Shown: positions 23,437-35,635, numbered from the stretch's first letter. The stretch is 64,000 bases of DNA from Diphasiastrum complanatum (GCA_029204225.1 CM055113.1:30631524-30695523), one strand, 5' to 3'. Numbers and translations are program-made. Notes: generated from the letters alone by a model not told the origin.

Positions 23437-26167
23437 CTCCCTCTTCAACTAGTTTTAGCATAGACTTTGATAATACTCCAAGTGAAGTCCTATGCTTCAT
23501 GAACAAATCTTTTACCAATGCTTTGGTGAAGATATCAGCTACACATTCCCTTGAAGACACATGTTGAAGCTCCACCTCCTTTGCAATGACTCGCTCCCTC
23601 ACAAAATGATATTGTATCTCAATATGCTTGCTCCTAGCATGAAAGATAGGATTGGATGCCATTCTTTAAGCTGATTGATTGTCACAAAAGATGATTGGTC
23701 TCTCTGAAAAATCCAGCAAGTGAAGATCCTTGATCATCCTCTTGATCCATACCATCTCCTTTGTGCAATGTGTAAGAGCTTTATACTCGGCCTCACTAGA
23801 TGACAATGAGATAGTGGCTTGTTTTTTTGACATCCATGATATAGCTCCATCACCCATGAAAATACAATAAGAACTAATGGATTTCCTATCCATTACATCT
23901 CCAGCATAGTCCGAATCTGAAAATCCAAAAAGATTAGGTGATGATCCCTCATACAATATGCCAAAATCTCGAGTTCCAATGATGTACCTCAAAACTCGCT
24001 TTCCTAGCTTCCAATGCTCCTCACTAGGATCTTGCATGAATTGACTCAATCTTCCAATACAATAGCTTAGATCAGGTCTAGTAATGGTTAGATAGATGAG
24101 TGAACCAACTAGCTTTCTATAGAGAGTAATGTTCTTGAAGGATCTTTCATTACCTCTTATAGTAAGCTTTACATGAGACTCCATAGGTGTATCAATAGCT
24201 TTTGCATCTACCATATGAAATCTTTCTAGAATAGAATTAGCATACTTCTCTTGACAAATGAAAGTAGATTGAGAAGATCTAATGACTTCTATTCCTAAAA
24301 TGTAATGCAAATTACCAAGATCATGCACCTCAAACTCCTTCTTAAGAGCATTCTTGATATCTTCCACATCTTGATTGTCACCACCACTCAAGATGATATC
24401 ATCCACATAGATTAGCAAGATGGTAGCATCATTTCCAGCTAACCTATAATAAAGTGAATGATCATACTCACTCATAACAAAGCCTTGAGAGAGTAAAAAA
24501 GTGTTAAGCTTAGCATACCAACTCCTTGGTGCTTGCTTAAGGCCATACAAACTCTTTTGTAGAAGACACACATGATTTGACTTTTTTGATGAGATGTAGC
24601 TCTCGGGTTGCTCCATGTATACTTCCTCCTCAAGATCACCATTCAAGAATGCATTTGAAATGTCCATTTGCCATAGATCCCATTCATAAAGTGTAGCAAG
24701 TGAAATGATGACTCGAATGCTTACCATCTTTGCCACGGGTGCAAAGGTCTCATCATAATCAATTCCTTGTTGTTGAGCATATCCTTTTGCCACTAACCTT
24801 GCCTTGTACTTGTTGATAGATCCATCTTGGTTTGTCTTCACCTTGAAGATCCATTTGCATCCAATAGCTTTCTTGTCCTTAGGCAACTCCACCAATCTCC
24901 ATGTTCCACTCTTCATAAGAGATCGATACTCAAGATCCATTGGTTGGATCCACTCCACTTCTTTCCTTGCTTGATCTACACTTGTAGGCTCATCCAAAGA
25001 GGTTAGGAAAGCAACATAATTTCCAGAAACTACTTGCTTACCCTTTTGATCATATGTGAGCCTTGAAGGTACTTGTCTTTCTCTTGATGTTCTCCTTGGC
25101 TTTTGACTTGATGAAGGTCCATCATCACCACCATCCAAAGTAGGATCCTTCTCATCAACATCAAGAATGTTAGAACCATATACTTTACCATCAATCATGC
25201 TTGAAGACACCTTTGGAATGTTTCCCTCATAAAAAATGACATCTCTACCAACAATCACTTTGTTAGTAGAAGCAATGTAAACCTTGTAGGCTTTACTCAC
25301 CTCACTATATCCAACAAAAATACCTCTTCTTGAAGATGGATCCTCCTTGGTTCTATCATCAAGAGTAATGTTGACATAGCATGTGCATCCAAAGGTTCTT
25401 AGAAAGTTGACACTCGGCCTCCTCTTGAATAGCATCTCAAAAGGTGTCCTTTCATCCAAAATAGCACTCGGCCACCTATTGCACAATAAATTGGCACACA
25501 ACAAAGCTTTGTCAAGATTAGCACTTAACCTCATAGCTTTAGCACTTTCACATAAAGTCCTATTCTTCCTTTCAGCCACTCCATTTTGTTGTGGAGTCCT
25601 TGATGTTGTATACTCCCTCTTGATCCCATGCTCATCACAAAAGGCCTTGAACTTGTTAGATATGTACTCACCACCATTGTCACCTCTCAGGCACTTGATA
25701 TTTGTGGAAAATTGGTTCTCCCTTGCATTCTTGAACTTGACAAAGACATCATACACTTCATCCTTGCTCTTTAGTAGATAGATCCAACAAAATCTACTAA
25801 AATCATCAATGAATGGTACATACATCTTAGCTCCACTATTGCTAATTGTAGTAAATCCATGAATATCCGAATGTAAAAGTTGAAAAGGCTTTGTAGATCT
25901 AGAAATAGATCTAGTATAAGGTAGTCTATGTGACTTAGACAAAGCACAAGACTCACAAACATGCTTGTCATTAATTAAGGAACTTGGAAGACCAATCACA
26001 ACCTTCTTCCTTGCCATTACCTCCAATGACTTGAAGTTGAGGTGTCCCATCCTTTTGTGCCAAACCTCTTGAATAGAAATTTGCTCCCTTGCAACACATA
26101 CAACTTGATTAGCAATAACACAAAGCATCAAGTTTGAACAACTTCCCTTGCCTTTTACCTTTTCCAA
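23378..26167 (-). pseudogene. Copia integrase, reverse transcriptase and RNase H
   Basis: The long frame 26,167-23,666 (833 codons) begins upstream of the integrase zinc finger (H37, H42, C71, C74). The integrase core follows (D101 in HSDIHG, D163 in RGDNGGEY, E199 in GVAERKN). RT has D502 in MDISNAFL and YVDD at 587-590. RNase H has FSDSDYAGD, SSSEAEY and CDNQSA. A single TAA at 23,663-23,665 then interrupts the protein. The next frame continues the same domain (ASNPIFHARSKHIE, VADIFTKAL). A Gln codon changed by C to T is the simplest origin. The frame is offset by one base from the Gag-protease frame. All catalytic residues I looked for are present. Confidence 0.92.
23437..23446 (-). other. 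Polypurine tract of the copia element
   Basis: On the minus strand GAAGAGGGAG lies directly before the 3' LTR, overlapping the last codons of pol (EEGV). It is the expected plus-strand primer. Confidence 0.75.
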
Positions 26168-27371
26168 TCAAGACATCCTTCCTTTTGATCAAACAAGCAT
26201 CTCCATCAAACTCCACCTTGAGGCCCTTACTTAGCATTTGACTCACACTAAGCAAATTCTTGGTAATAGATGGAATAAACAAGACATCCTCCAAATGAAC
26301 ATTCCTATTTGTAGAGAGAGAAATAGGAATGGTGCCAATCCCTTTGATTGCACACTCACCATCATTGGCCATGTAGATCACCCTCTTGTCATCTCCATAT
26401 GCCAACAAAGAAGTGAAGTACTCTTTGTGAAAGGTCATGTATGAACTTGCTCCACTATCAATCCACCAAGGATCTAGATCTCCATCATTAGCAAGCATAC
26501 ATAAAGACATCACAAAAGCATCATCATTTGCATCTTGCACATCCAAACCATCCTCATCAAGAGTAAGATTACCTTGCTTGTCTCCTTGATCTCTCTTCTT
26601 CTTGTAGCACTCACTTGCAAAGTGTCCTTTGATGCCACAATAGAAGCACTTGAGCTTTGATCTATCCTTCTTTTTGCCACTTGAAGAAGCATCCACTTGA
26701 TCTTGCCCTTTAGACCACTTGCTTTTGGTTTTGCCCTTGAATTTGCCCTTTGTGAACACAGCATCCTCTTGAAGTGTCGATGTAGATCCACCTCTTGCTT
26801 GAAGCCTATAATTCTCATTGATCGAGATCTCTTGAAGATCCATCAATCTTGGCAAAGTCTTTTGAATAGCAATACTTTGAACAATGTTAGCATGAGCATC
26901 CAACAAGCCATTAAGAATAACTTGAATAAGCTCTCCTTCCTTAATGCTTTCATCTATGCAAGCTAACTCATCATTCAATGCTTTCATTCTCAAAACAAAA
27001 GTACTTGGACTTTTTTCATTCTTTTGCAAACAAGAAAAGATTTGCCTTCTTAGAGTCAACACTCTAGAAGTAGACTTGGATTCATAAAGCTTCTTCAATG
27101 AATTCCAAGCTTCCAAAGATGATGTGCACTTACCAACTTCCTTGAGAAGTTCATTGGTAACATTCATCTTTATCATGTGTAAAGCCTTCTTGGCCCTCTT
27201 GTCATACCTCAATTGATCTTGTTTTGTTGCTGGTCTCTCCTCCAAACCTACAACAATATCCAAAACATCATTCATCTCAAGAAGTGAATCCATCCTCACT
27301 TTCCATAATGAATAGTTACTTGAGGTAAGCCTATCATTGGCTTCCAACATGACTCCAATTGAGGTTGCCAT
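26109..27371 (-). pseudogene. Copia Gag and protease
   Basis: A frame of 420 codons starts at MATSIGVMLEANDRLTSSNY. The Gag capsid-like region (about 1-200) is followed by a basic linker, a CCHC zinc knuckle CFYCGIKGHFASEC (C242, C245, H250, C255) and a retropepsin motif WWIDSGASS (D305-S306-G307). KNLLSVSQM follows near 372. The frame ends at 26,109 after a one-base shift relative to the integrase frame, with which it overlaps by 59 nt. Copia elements of this kind usually have one uninterrupted ORF, so a one-base deletion is more likely than programmed frameshifting. Confidence 0.92.
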
Positions 27372-27958
27372 GTAGCAATGACCTGATCTTCTCTTTCAAC
27401 CTGTTTCAATGCACAAAGCACTCCTTTGAACAACAACAAATGCTTTCAAAAGAAATCACCAAGATTTGAAACTATCTCACAAATTCTCTTCTAGCACTTA
27501 TCCAAGCAAATCAACACATAGAATCATGGAATCTTGATCAACCTATGATCTATCCTCAATCTAATGACTTTTGCCACTTCCTAAGATTGAAATACACTCA
27601 AATGAAGTCCAGCAACCTCACTATCTAGAGATCCAATCAAAATTAGGGTTTTGACAAAATCACAAAAAATTGACTATTCCAAATCTACATGCAAATGCTG
27701 AAAATTCGATATGCAATCTATAAGCCACCACTTAGGCTGAACCAATGATCCAAAAATCGGCCAAATCCAGCATGTGAATTCAAAAAACAGAATTGAACAA
27801 GTATATTGACCTATTTAGTGTTTTGATCTACAAAAGATCCAATCTACAAAAGCAAAAAAACCGATTTTGGTGTAGAATCCTCTCTAGCATGCTCTAGACT
27901 TGATATCTTCACCAAATCATTGATTGATCTGATTTCCTCCTTCATAACCTGAAACACA

Positions 27959-27971
27959 AGATCTGATACCA
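27959..27971 (-). promoter_or_regulatory. Primer binding site of the copia element
   Basis: On the minus strand TGGTATCAGATCT follows the 5' LTR directly. It has one mismatch to the usual TGGTATCAGAGC in the first twelve bases. Confidence 0.85.
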
Positions 27972-28494
27972 TGTGAAAGATTTCAGATCCTTAAGATCCA
28001 ATCTACTTGAATGATCTTTGGTTAGAAAGAAAAATACACTACCAATTTCACCAATGTAGAAAAATCAGCATCTACACACAATAGCAAATATAGATCATTC
28101 TACACATAAAATTGCAAGCAATCACCAAGATAGTGCACCAATGGATAGTAGAACCCAAGAGAACCATGTATAAGCATGAAATGAGATAGAGAAGAGAGAA
28201 GATGACTCTCTCCATGAGTTACATCCCCAAATCCTATTTGGCCACTTGGCTTTCCCACCAAAATGCTAACCCTACCAATTTTGGGTCTAGATTCAATGTA
28301 CCCAACTTATTCAAATTGAATCTACTCAAACTCGCATTCTATATTTCCCACACTTTCAAAAAGTGTTTATTCAAATGAAATATAGACTAATGAACTTTGA
28401 AAAGTCAACCTCTAAGTCTAAAAAAAGTTTTGGCCTCAATATGCCAAATATGGAAATATTGCAAAATGTGATGAAACTAGTTTAATCTTTCACA
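27972..28494 (-). repeat. 5' LTR of the copia element
   Basis: A 523-bp LTR matching the 3' LTR except for a 114-bp gap near 28,090 and scattered base changes. It carries the promoter side of the element. The missing segment in the 3' LTR contains CACACGTGTGG, a word also seen in the LTRs of the nested element at 38,925-44,476. Confidence 0.85.
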
Positions 28495-28680
28495 GTATGG
28501 AGCTCCCCCTGTGGAAGTAATTTGCATCAGGCCACAGATGTCGCTATGTACAAGATCTAGCAGGCCTTTGGAGGTATGAACTGAGTCAGAAATGAAAGGA
28601 CTTCTAGCATGCTTGCTAATTATATAGCTTTCACCTGGAGAAGTTGGCTTCTTGACAGAAGAAGTAAAAGAAAAATTTCT
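28495..28680 (-). pseudogene. Older copia integrase relic, left part
   Basis: The minus strand reads ISKHARSPFISDSVHTSKG and LLDLVHSDICGLMQITSTGG, the start of a copia integrase core with the first catalytic Asp. Its continuation is at 22,686-22,799 across the inserted element. The next-to-final Pro of the usual DICGPM motif is Leu. Confidence 0.75.
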
Positions 28681-29066
28681 AGAATATTCATATGCAGCCC
28701 TATCACTAACTGTTCCTTCTTTTGAGATGTCTAATATCCTGTCTGAGGATAATTGGTATGATCATCTTCTGAACAATACTTTGATTGATAACCCGCTTGA
28801 ACCATTGGGCAATCGAGGAATGGGTGCTTATCACAATTTGTCATTTCAAGAAGATTACATGCAGAGGAACAATTACTCCCTGGCTACCAAAGGCAAAACA
28901 CTTGAAGAAGTTAATGAAGAGAATGAAGAAAGAGCAAAGGCAATCTTTCTTAGAAATCCAGCCACCAAAACAAGACAACGAAAAATGTGACAAGGTGTTT
29001 GCGAGCCGCTGCACAGATGAGGAAGGGGATATGTGGAGGCCTATAATTTCACATTATCCAAGTTAG
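28652..29066 (+). CDS. Short uncharacterised ORF, possible gene fragment
   Basis: The frame 28,652-28,990 (112 codons) is acidic and polar with a likely helical stretch (LEEVNEENEERAKAIFLR). It has normal-looking amino acid composition unlike the flanking repeats. An overlapping frame extends to 29,066. Its first bases overlap the integrase relic on the other strand, so the true start is unclear. I do not recognise the family. It could be an exon or gene fragment carried by a transposon, or chance. No promoter or splice sites were assigned. Confidence 0.3.
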
Positions 29067-29389
29067 TTGTTATATAGTGTAAATTTTTCAATTTTTGCAC
29101 ATGTAAATATGTGATAGTGCCTAAATCAATGTAAAGGCCTATTTGCATTTCGTAAATATTGTAATTAAAGAACTCGCAACATTTTCAAGCGACGTTGTAG
29201 AGCGAAACACTAGCTGATCCCAATCGACACCTTAATGGTTGGTGATCGACAGTTAGGACGATGTTCATCTCTATAAGGGCGACACTCAGTGCCATTATGA
29301 TTACGCAGAGTTTCAGCTATCAATAGAGAGAAGAGAGCCAGTTTTGACAAGCTTGTGCATTCCTTTCCTCAATTATATTTTACAGGAAT

Positions 29390-29650
29390 GTAGATGTGGA
29401 TTAGCTTTCTTGTTTCTTGATTTTGTAATTTTTAGCATGCAGGTAAACTAAATAGGCTAAGATTGTGGATTAGATCTTGCATATTCACTAACAATCCTGT
29501 CCTTGATCGTTCTTGGGCATTCCAAGCATCAAGAGAGGTGTATTTAATCTTGATTCTTGGGATGCTAGAATGTTGTTAGGTAGTTAGCTCTCTTGATTCT
29601 TGTTTTTCTTGTGTAGATTAATCTTGATGTTGTATAGTTCCCTGATGTCT
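29390..29650. repeat. Third copy of the LTR-like dispersed repeat, partial
   Basis: It matches the last part of 5,333-6,250 and 48,830-49,746 (from AATGTAGATGTGGATTAGC to about TTCCCTGATG) with scattered differences. It shows that this repeat is dispersed and not only part of the large duplication. Confidence 0.7.
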
Positions 29651-30079
29651 TAAAGTAGTTTAGTAGACAGATTTGTAGATTGCTCTCTGATTCAGAACAC
29701 TAATCTATTGAGCAAGGATTGGTTACATGGCTTGTAAATACATGTAGCTGGAGTGAACGAAACTGTTTCATCCCACTAACAGGCTGGGAATACAAATGTT
29801 GAACTGATAAATGATCTGTCTGGAAACAGTTCTAAACTAGAGGAACTAGCTGAAAAGAACTCAGTTCTAGAAACGAGCAGAAACACCCGGTTTTCAGATT
29901 GAAAACCACCTAAGAAGAAGATGTAACGAAGAAAGAAAAAAAAAAATCGTGTTCACAAGTTCTGGCTAGAATCTGTGAATATTTGGCGCCATTCCCACCA
30001 CTACACAGACGCTTATAAACATCAAACCATTTCGATCTGTGCTGCCAAACCATCTATCTAAAGGCTCACATACACATTC

Positions 30080-30420
30080 TCACAGAGCTCATCACTTTGA
30101 TCTCGACCGACGTACAACTCCATTTTTGACCGAGCCTTCACGATCCTTACCTGGCTGAGCTCCACGACTCACGTCAGTCTTGTTTCATTTCCTATTGAAA
30201 CCACACGACAACTCTCGACCGAGTCTCTACCAGAGATATCTCGTCACATCTTGAGTTTAGATATCAATCAATACTCATCGATCAGATCTCAACCGAGCAT
30301 TCCATTAACACCTCGACCGAGTCTTTTTGTGAACATCTCGACCAAGCCACTTAGTTGACATCTCGACCGAATACTTACAGTCAAATCTTGACTGAAGAAT
30401 TTTGTCAATTCTCAATCGAA
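30080..30420. repeat. Degenerate CTCGACCGAG-type repeats
   Basis: The word ATCTCGACCGAG and close variants occur at least seven times at irregular spacing of roughly 25-60 bp. CTCGACCGAG is nearly palindromic. It lies where the U3/LTR of the minus-strand copia remnant would be expected. Confidence 0.55.
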
Positions 30421-31116
30421 GTGTGAAGATTATGAAAATATTATCTTCCTATCTCGAGTTTGGGGTCATGTTCATGGTGAATTCCACTAAAATTCATGTT
30501 TTACATAAAAGGAGTGTGAATTGAGCACATATCCTTCTAGTGTAGCTCGGATTTGAGTTAGATAGGTTCAATTATGATGACATGCAGATGTTTAGATAAC
30601 ATGCAAAGTTTTACTGTATGCATGCAAGCCACATGCAATCAGTGCATGCAACATGCAAAGTAATTTCCTGCAGTACATGCAACATACATGCATGGAATTA
30701 CACATGTGGATCTCTGGTAGGTGAATCCATCATACTTGTGGACATTCCCCACATGTGTGAAATCTGGAAATTTTGTCAAATTAGAGATGTCAAATGAAGC
30801 TTTGCATGCTAACATCTCTGATTGTACAAGAAATTGAGAGCTAAATCAAGTGAGCACACATCTGTCTTTTTCATCATTTTCATCAATTCTCACTGTCAAT
30901 CAAGTAGAATTGGGTAGAAGTGAGTATTCTGAGGTCTTAGACTTTTCATTTCACACATATTACTGTGTTTGAGTTAAAAGTAAGTTTCTAGAGAGTCTAT
31001 CAGTACATTGAAACTCGTGGGAGAGATAGACTTCTTCATTGCATGTCCTTCTTTTTTATGACTGAAGCAAGATCCAAATTCAAGATAGATTGCTTTTTTG
31101 TATTGAGAATTTGTTC

Positions 31117-33547
31117 TCACATCTGTTTTTTGTGTCGCGTCGTTGGTTTCGTTTTCGTCGTCTGACTTTCTCGTGCTTGACCGCAAAAGATTCTCATTCG
31201 CGAATCTTTCGTGCTTCGCAAAATTTTCATGCTTCGTGTCTCTTGACTTTCGTGTTCGCGAACATCTTCGTCAGGAAGAGGGCTAAAAGCTAGCAAAGCT
31301 TTGTAAATAGAAACATTTTGTTTCTTCAGCTCCCTCTCAAAGCATGATAGCTTTATGATCCCGAGACTGCTCCTCTGTCTCTCAAAGAGTCCTTTTTCTA
31401 GGGCTTTGGTGAAGATATCAGCAACCATGTCCTTCGTTTCGATGAAGGTGGTTTGTAGCATTTTTTTCTCAATTAGATCCCTGATCAAGTGGTACTTGAT
31501 CGCAACGTGCTTCATTCTGGAATGGAACACGAGATCTTTCATCAGGTGTATTGCAGAGGTGTTGTCCATCTAGAAGACCAGAGGCTCGTTCCTTGTTTCG
31601 CCCAATTTGTCCAGGAACTGCCTTAGCCAGATTATCTCATTGGCCATCTTTGCTGCTGCAACATATTCTGCTTTGCAAGATGACTGGGCTACAACGGTCT
31701 GCTTCTTGCAGAGAACTGCTGCTCCTGATGTGATGGTGCATCCTCTTGAGATGCTTTTGCAATCGTCCTTGAGAGATGCCCAGCTAGCATCGCTGTAGAA
31801 AAGTATCCTGAAATTTGCACCATGACAATAACACAAGCCATAATCCCTCGTTAATTGAAGATATTGCAAAATTTGTTTTGCAATCTTCCAATGTGTCGAG
31901 CCTGAATTCGTGCAGAATTGGCTCATCCTGAATACTGCATAAGCAATATCAGGGCATGTGTTGTCTGCAAGGTACATCAGTGATCCTATTAGCTTCCTAT
32001 AAGGTGTGAGCTGCATTTGTTCTCTCTCTTTCTCATTCTTCGGACAATCATCATTTGTCAGCACCGTCTCTACGAACATTGGAGTATTTGCTCCTTTGCG
32101 ATTTAGCATTTCAAAATCTTCTAGGATCTTCTGGGTGTATCTGGACTGGTGAAGGTGTAGCTTACCTCTCTCGTAGTCCCTTTCAATTTGTAAGCCTGGG
32201 TAACACCTGGCTTTTCCCAGATCCACTATTTCAAAATGTTTCGAGATGTCTGTCTTCACCTCAGCAATCAGCTGTTCACTCCTGCAAAGTATTAGAGTGT
32301 CGTCTACATATACAACCACAATGATGATCTGCCCATCTGTAATTCTGACATATACATTGGAGTCAGCCAATAGAGACTTGAATCCTAATGATTTTAGGGC
32401 TTGATCTTTCTTCTTGTACCATTGTCGGACTGATTGTTTCAGACCGTAGATGCTTCTATGCATTCTGCATGCATAGTCAGGAAGTGAATTCGAGACATAT
32501 CTTGGGGGTTGATCCACATAGACCTCTTCGTCTATTTTGCCATGTAAGAAGGCTGTCTTCTGGTCCACAATGTGGATCCTGAGGTCATAAGCTGCTGCAT
32601 ATGCAAATAACAGATGTAGGGACAAATGTTTGACGACAGGAGAGAAGGTTTCAGAGTAGTCAACACTGTATCTCTGAGAAAATCCCTTCGCTACCAGTCT
32701 TGTCTTGTATTTCATGATGTTCTCATCTGGTCCGTATTTGAGCTTGAAGACCCATTTGCATTTGACAGTCTTGCGCTTATGTGGTAATGGCTCCAACGTC
32801 CATACCTGGTTCTTCCTCATGGACTCCATCTCTTAGTTCATGGCTTGGATCCATCTGTCCTTTTTTGGACTTTCAATCGCTTCCTTGAAAGTCTATGGTT
32901 TGCCACTGAATCCGCAGAACTCCTCTGATGTGGAGGCCGAGCTGCCTGGCACATATCTTGATGGCGCTCTTTGTGGTCTTGTCGACCTTCTGGGAGATCC
33001 TCCTGGGACAGCAATTCCCTTGCCTTTGTCTACTCTGCTTGGTCTGGAACCATCTTGGTTTACAGGAACTGCGGCATCAGGCTCCTCTCGAATCTTTCCT
33101 CTTTAGATTTGTTGCTCGAAGGAGAGACGACTCAAAAATCTTCGTTTTCATGTTCGTCCTCTACTACCTCTGTCATTGGCGACAGGTCATAGTACTATCT
33201 CTCCAAAACTTCGTAGTTGATAGGATTGTTGTTGGCCATTGTCTTGCTCTCATCGAATCTAACATCTCTCACTATTTTCACAATGTTCGTGTCTAGCATG
33301 TAGATTCTGTAGTATGACGAATTGTTGTCATAACCTACCAAAAATCCTTGCTTGGCTTTCTCATCAAGCGAAGCTTATCAGGAATATGTGCATAAGCTGC
33401 ACAACCAAAGATTCTGACGTGAGACAAATTGGGCTGTCTACCCCACCATAGCTCATGTGGTGTCGTGTGAGGAACACCAGACTTGTCTGTTCTGTTCTGG
33501 ATGTATTCGGTTGTAGCTACTACTTCAGCCCTTGGAGCCAATATCAT
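31117..33547 (-). pseudogene. Ty1/copia integrase end, RT and RNase H remnant
   Basis: A second copia lineage on the minus strand. The integrase C-terminal part (33,547-33,335) shows TPHELWWGRQPNLSHVRIFG. A damaged linker follows. The RT/RNase H frame 32,829-31,570 (419 codons) has VKCKWVFKLK, VDQKTAFLHG, VVYVDDTLIL, FYSDASWAS and SSCKAEY. A TAG at about 31,567 separates it from the frame 31,569-31,117, which continues with MDNTSAIHL and VADIFTKAL. The usual CDNxSA motif has lost its Cys. The polypurine-like GAGAGGGAG near 31,340 suggests the 3' LTR starts there. The protease and Gag may be the separate block at 35,635-35,105. Confidence 0.85.
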
Positions 33548-35103
33548 GCAGAGTGTCTAGACTGTGTTCGCAAACATAGTTTCAAAGACTGTCCTAAAAA
33601 ACCTAACAGGATTCTTTCAGCACATCATATATCATCAGAACCTGTTAGAGTTCTTACCCGAGCACAGCGCCAACACCATGAACAATAGCAACACATTGAC
33701 CAATCAACTGACCATCAGGGAAGCCCCTTGACAGCTTCCACTTTACCCAAAGATTACCCAGACCAGAAAGTGAAACAAAGGCAGTACAATGAATTTAGAG
33801 ATGAGTTTTTGCGAGAGGAAGAAAATACGGAAGGTTTGTTACCCGTTCAAATCCTCGAAAAAGAGAAATTCCTACAAGGACTTGAGGTATTCTCTGAACT
33901 CCTGCAAGCTCAAATCACCATGCCATTCCATAGTGCCATAAAATCTTTCACATGGCTTCAACGCTATATCCATCATAATTTTAAGCTACCTACTATTTCT
34001 GACAAATAGCAAAAACCGGGAGAGATTCCTAAAATTCCTTAGACTCCTATGGATCTGATGAATACAGGTGTTGCCAAGGGGACTAGCATCACCTTTCCTA
34101 TGACCTATAAAGTCTATCTCATAGTGTCTGCTATCCTTGATAGTGGATGAGGCGTCAATATGGCTTTGTCATTGGCAAAGTCATGGGGATTCCATACCCT
34201 CGATCAGCCACACTACAAACTTCACATGGCTAATCAACAAGGTACAAACCCTGCAAGTCATTTATAAAATATCAATGTTCGTATAGCATGTGTCAAATTT
34301 ACCATTGATTGCATCATTCTTGATTTACCAGATGATGCAAATACATATAAACTCCTTCTCGGCACACCCTGGTTACAAATGGCAGGCGTTGTCCAAGATT
34401 GGAAGCGTAGCAAAATCACCTTCGGCAATAACGACAAACGAGTCACTGTTGACTCAACTGGCCATGTAGAGGCCGCTAACATTTATGATGATTGGTCATC
34501 AACAATTTATGATGAATCAGATAGTGTCCCGCTCCAACCGACATGCCACTATATGAGATCAACAGACATAATGAATTGGGGTCAAGCACTGGCCACTGTG
34601 GACTGTGCTGATTCCAACAGATGTCATATCGAAACCACTACAGAGGATGTGTATATTCTACCATATTCTACAGACATTGACACACCCATCATTCCGCTTA
34701 TGATGATTGACCCTATTCCTATAGCTTGGTGCCCAAGAGAACCGAGCGTCTCTACCACCCATGTTTCGGAAGAAGGTATTCTTTCCATGAATGATGTTGA
34801 AATGACGGATGAACAAGTACTTCTTTATCTAGATAACAAACGTTATCCATTGAAATGATTCCACAAGAGATCAAGTCACCCGGGCCTTTGGCTCATGTGC
34901 AAATGATCTCCAAAGTACCCAACACACAAACATATAGGCCTAAGCCCAAACTAAACACATGGGACGTGTATCCAGACGAAGTCTGGGATACAATAGATGA
35001 CGACATGATAAGAGAGGCAACAACGCCACCCCTTCAACAATCTCAAAAACCTCGGTTACAAAAAACAAAATTTTTTGCAATGTTCGCAGTTGTAGAGTGT
35101 TGA
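33548..35103 (+). pseudogene. Zinc knuckle and aspartic protease block of an unclassified retroelement
   Basis: Plus-strand frames carry a knuckle-like CLDCVRKHSFKDC (C-x2-C-x3-H-x4-C, one residue short of the usual spacing), then an acidic and helical segment (33,728-34,009). A retroviral-type protease follows with ILDSG near 34,135 and LLLGTPWLQMAGVV near 34,355. A TGA at 34,148-34,150 follows the active site. An acidic region runs to 34,858 and then shifts frame to 35,103. The protease layout fits Ty3-like or related reverse-transcribing elements better than copia. No RT was found downstream, so the family stays open. The block lies between the two halves of a minus-strand copia remnant. 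Confidence 0.6.
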
Positions 35104-35635
35104 TGCCTTTGACACCGTGTCTGCTCCCATCACTTAGAATCACTGTTCTGTTATTTTTTAGCTCTCTAAAGTCGATCAAGATCTTCTTGTTGCAGGTGAT
35201 GTGTGATGTTGTTCCTGAATCAATGACTACATCGTAGTCGTGTTCAGTGTAGCTTGTTGAAGCTTCATCAAGTATCGTAAAGGCTTCATCACCTCTATCA
35301 GCATCCTTGGATGACTCTGCAACATTAGCCTTTTCAGCTTTGTTTTTCTTTTTTGGGTTGAATCTACAATCGTATGTGGAGTGCTCCTTCTTCTTGCAAG
35401 GTATTGCTGGATTGAACCAACATTTGTTGACTGTATGGCCCGGTTTGTGACAATGATCATAGGAAGAAGATTGTTGATTCGAGGACTTCATCTTCTCGAA
35501 TCTTGGCTTGTTCTTGTTCTTCTTTTTTCCTTTCATGAAGAGGGCCTTCTCTTGATCACTGCTTCCCTCCCCTTTGTCCCTCATCAGTCTCTCATCAGCG
35601 ACAAGACTAACTGCTTTGTCGAGTGTCATAACTAA
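35104..35635 (-). pseudogene. Copia Gag end and protease remnant
   Basis: The minus-strand frame from about 35,629 has a Lys-rich segment, two damaged zinc-knuckle-like motifs (HCHKPGHTVNKC and CKKKEHSTYDC) and the protease site VVIDSGTTSHITC. Downstream it decays. It probably belongs to the same copia element as 33,547-31,117, separated from it by the 33,548-35,103 block. Confidence 0.7.

Larger units (their letters stand above)
22800..28494 (-). mobile_element. Near-complete Ty1/copia retrotransposon
   Basis: A 5,695-bp element with LTRs at both ends (22,800-23,436 and 27,972-28,494), outer ends TGTGAAAG and CTTTCACA, and a 5-bp target duplication GTATG (22,795-22,799 and 28,495-28,499). 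Reading on the minus strand, the order is 5' LTR, primer site, leader of about 590 bp, Gag, protease, integrase, RT, RNase H, polypurine tract, 3' LTR, the Ty1/copia order. Only one frameshift and one nonsense codon break the coding region. The two LTRs differ mainly by a deletion of 114 bp in the 5' LTR. It sits inside an older copia integrase. Confidence 0.93.
29067..30970. other. Non-coding stretch with repeat fragments
   Basis: This holds a fragment of the LTR-like dispersed repeat (about 29,390-29,650), a region of recurring CTCGACCGAG-like words (30,080-30,420) and several ATGCATGCAA-type words near 30,600-30,700. Part of it is probably the 3' LTR of the minus-strand copia remnant that ends near 31,335, but LTR ends were not fixed. 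No gene was recognised. Confidence 0.45.

Noticed and set aside
26109-26167. Programmed ribosomal frameshift between Gag-protease and integrase frames
   Set aside because: The shift lies between protease and integrase, not at a gag-pol boundary, there is no obvious slippery heptamer, and related copia elements use one frame. A one-base deletion is simpler.
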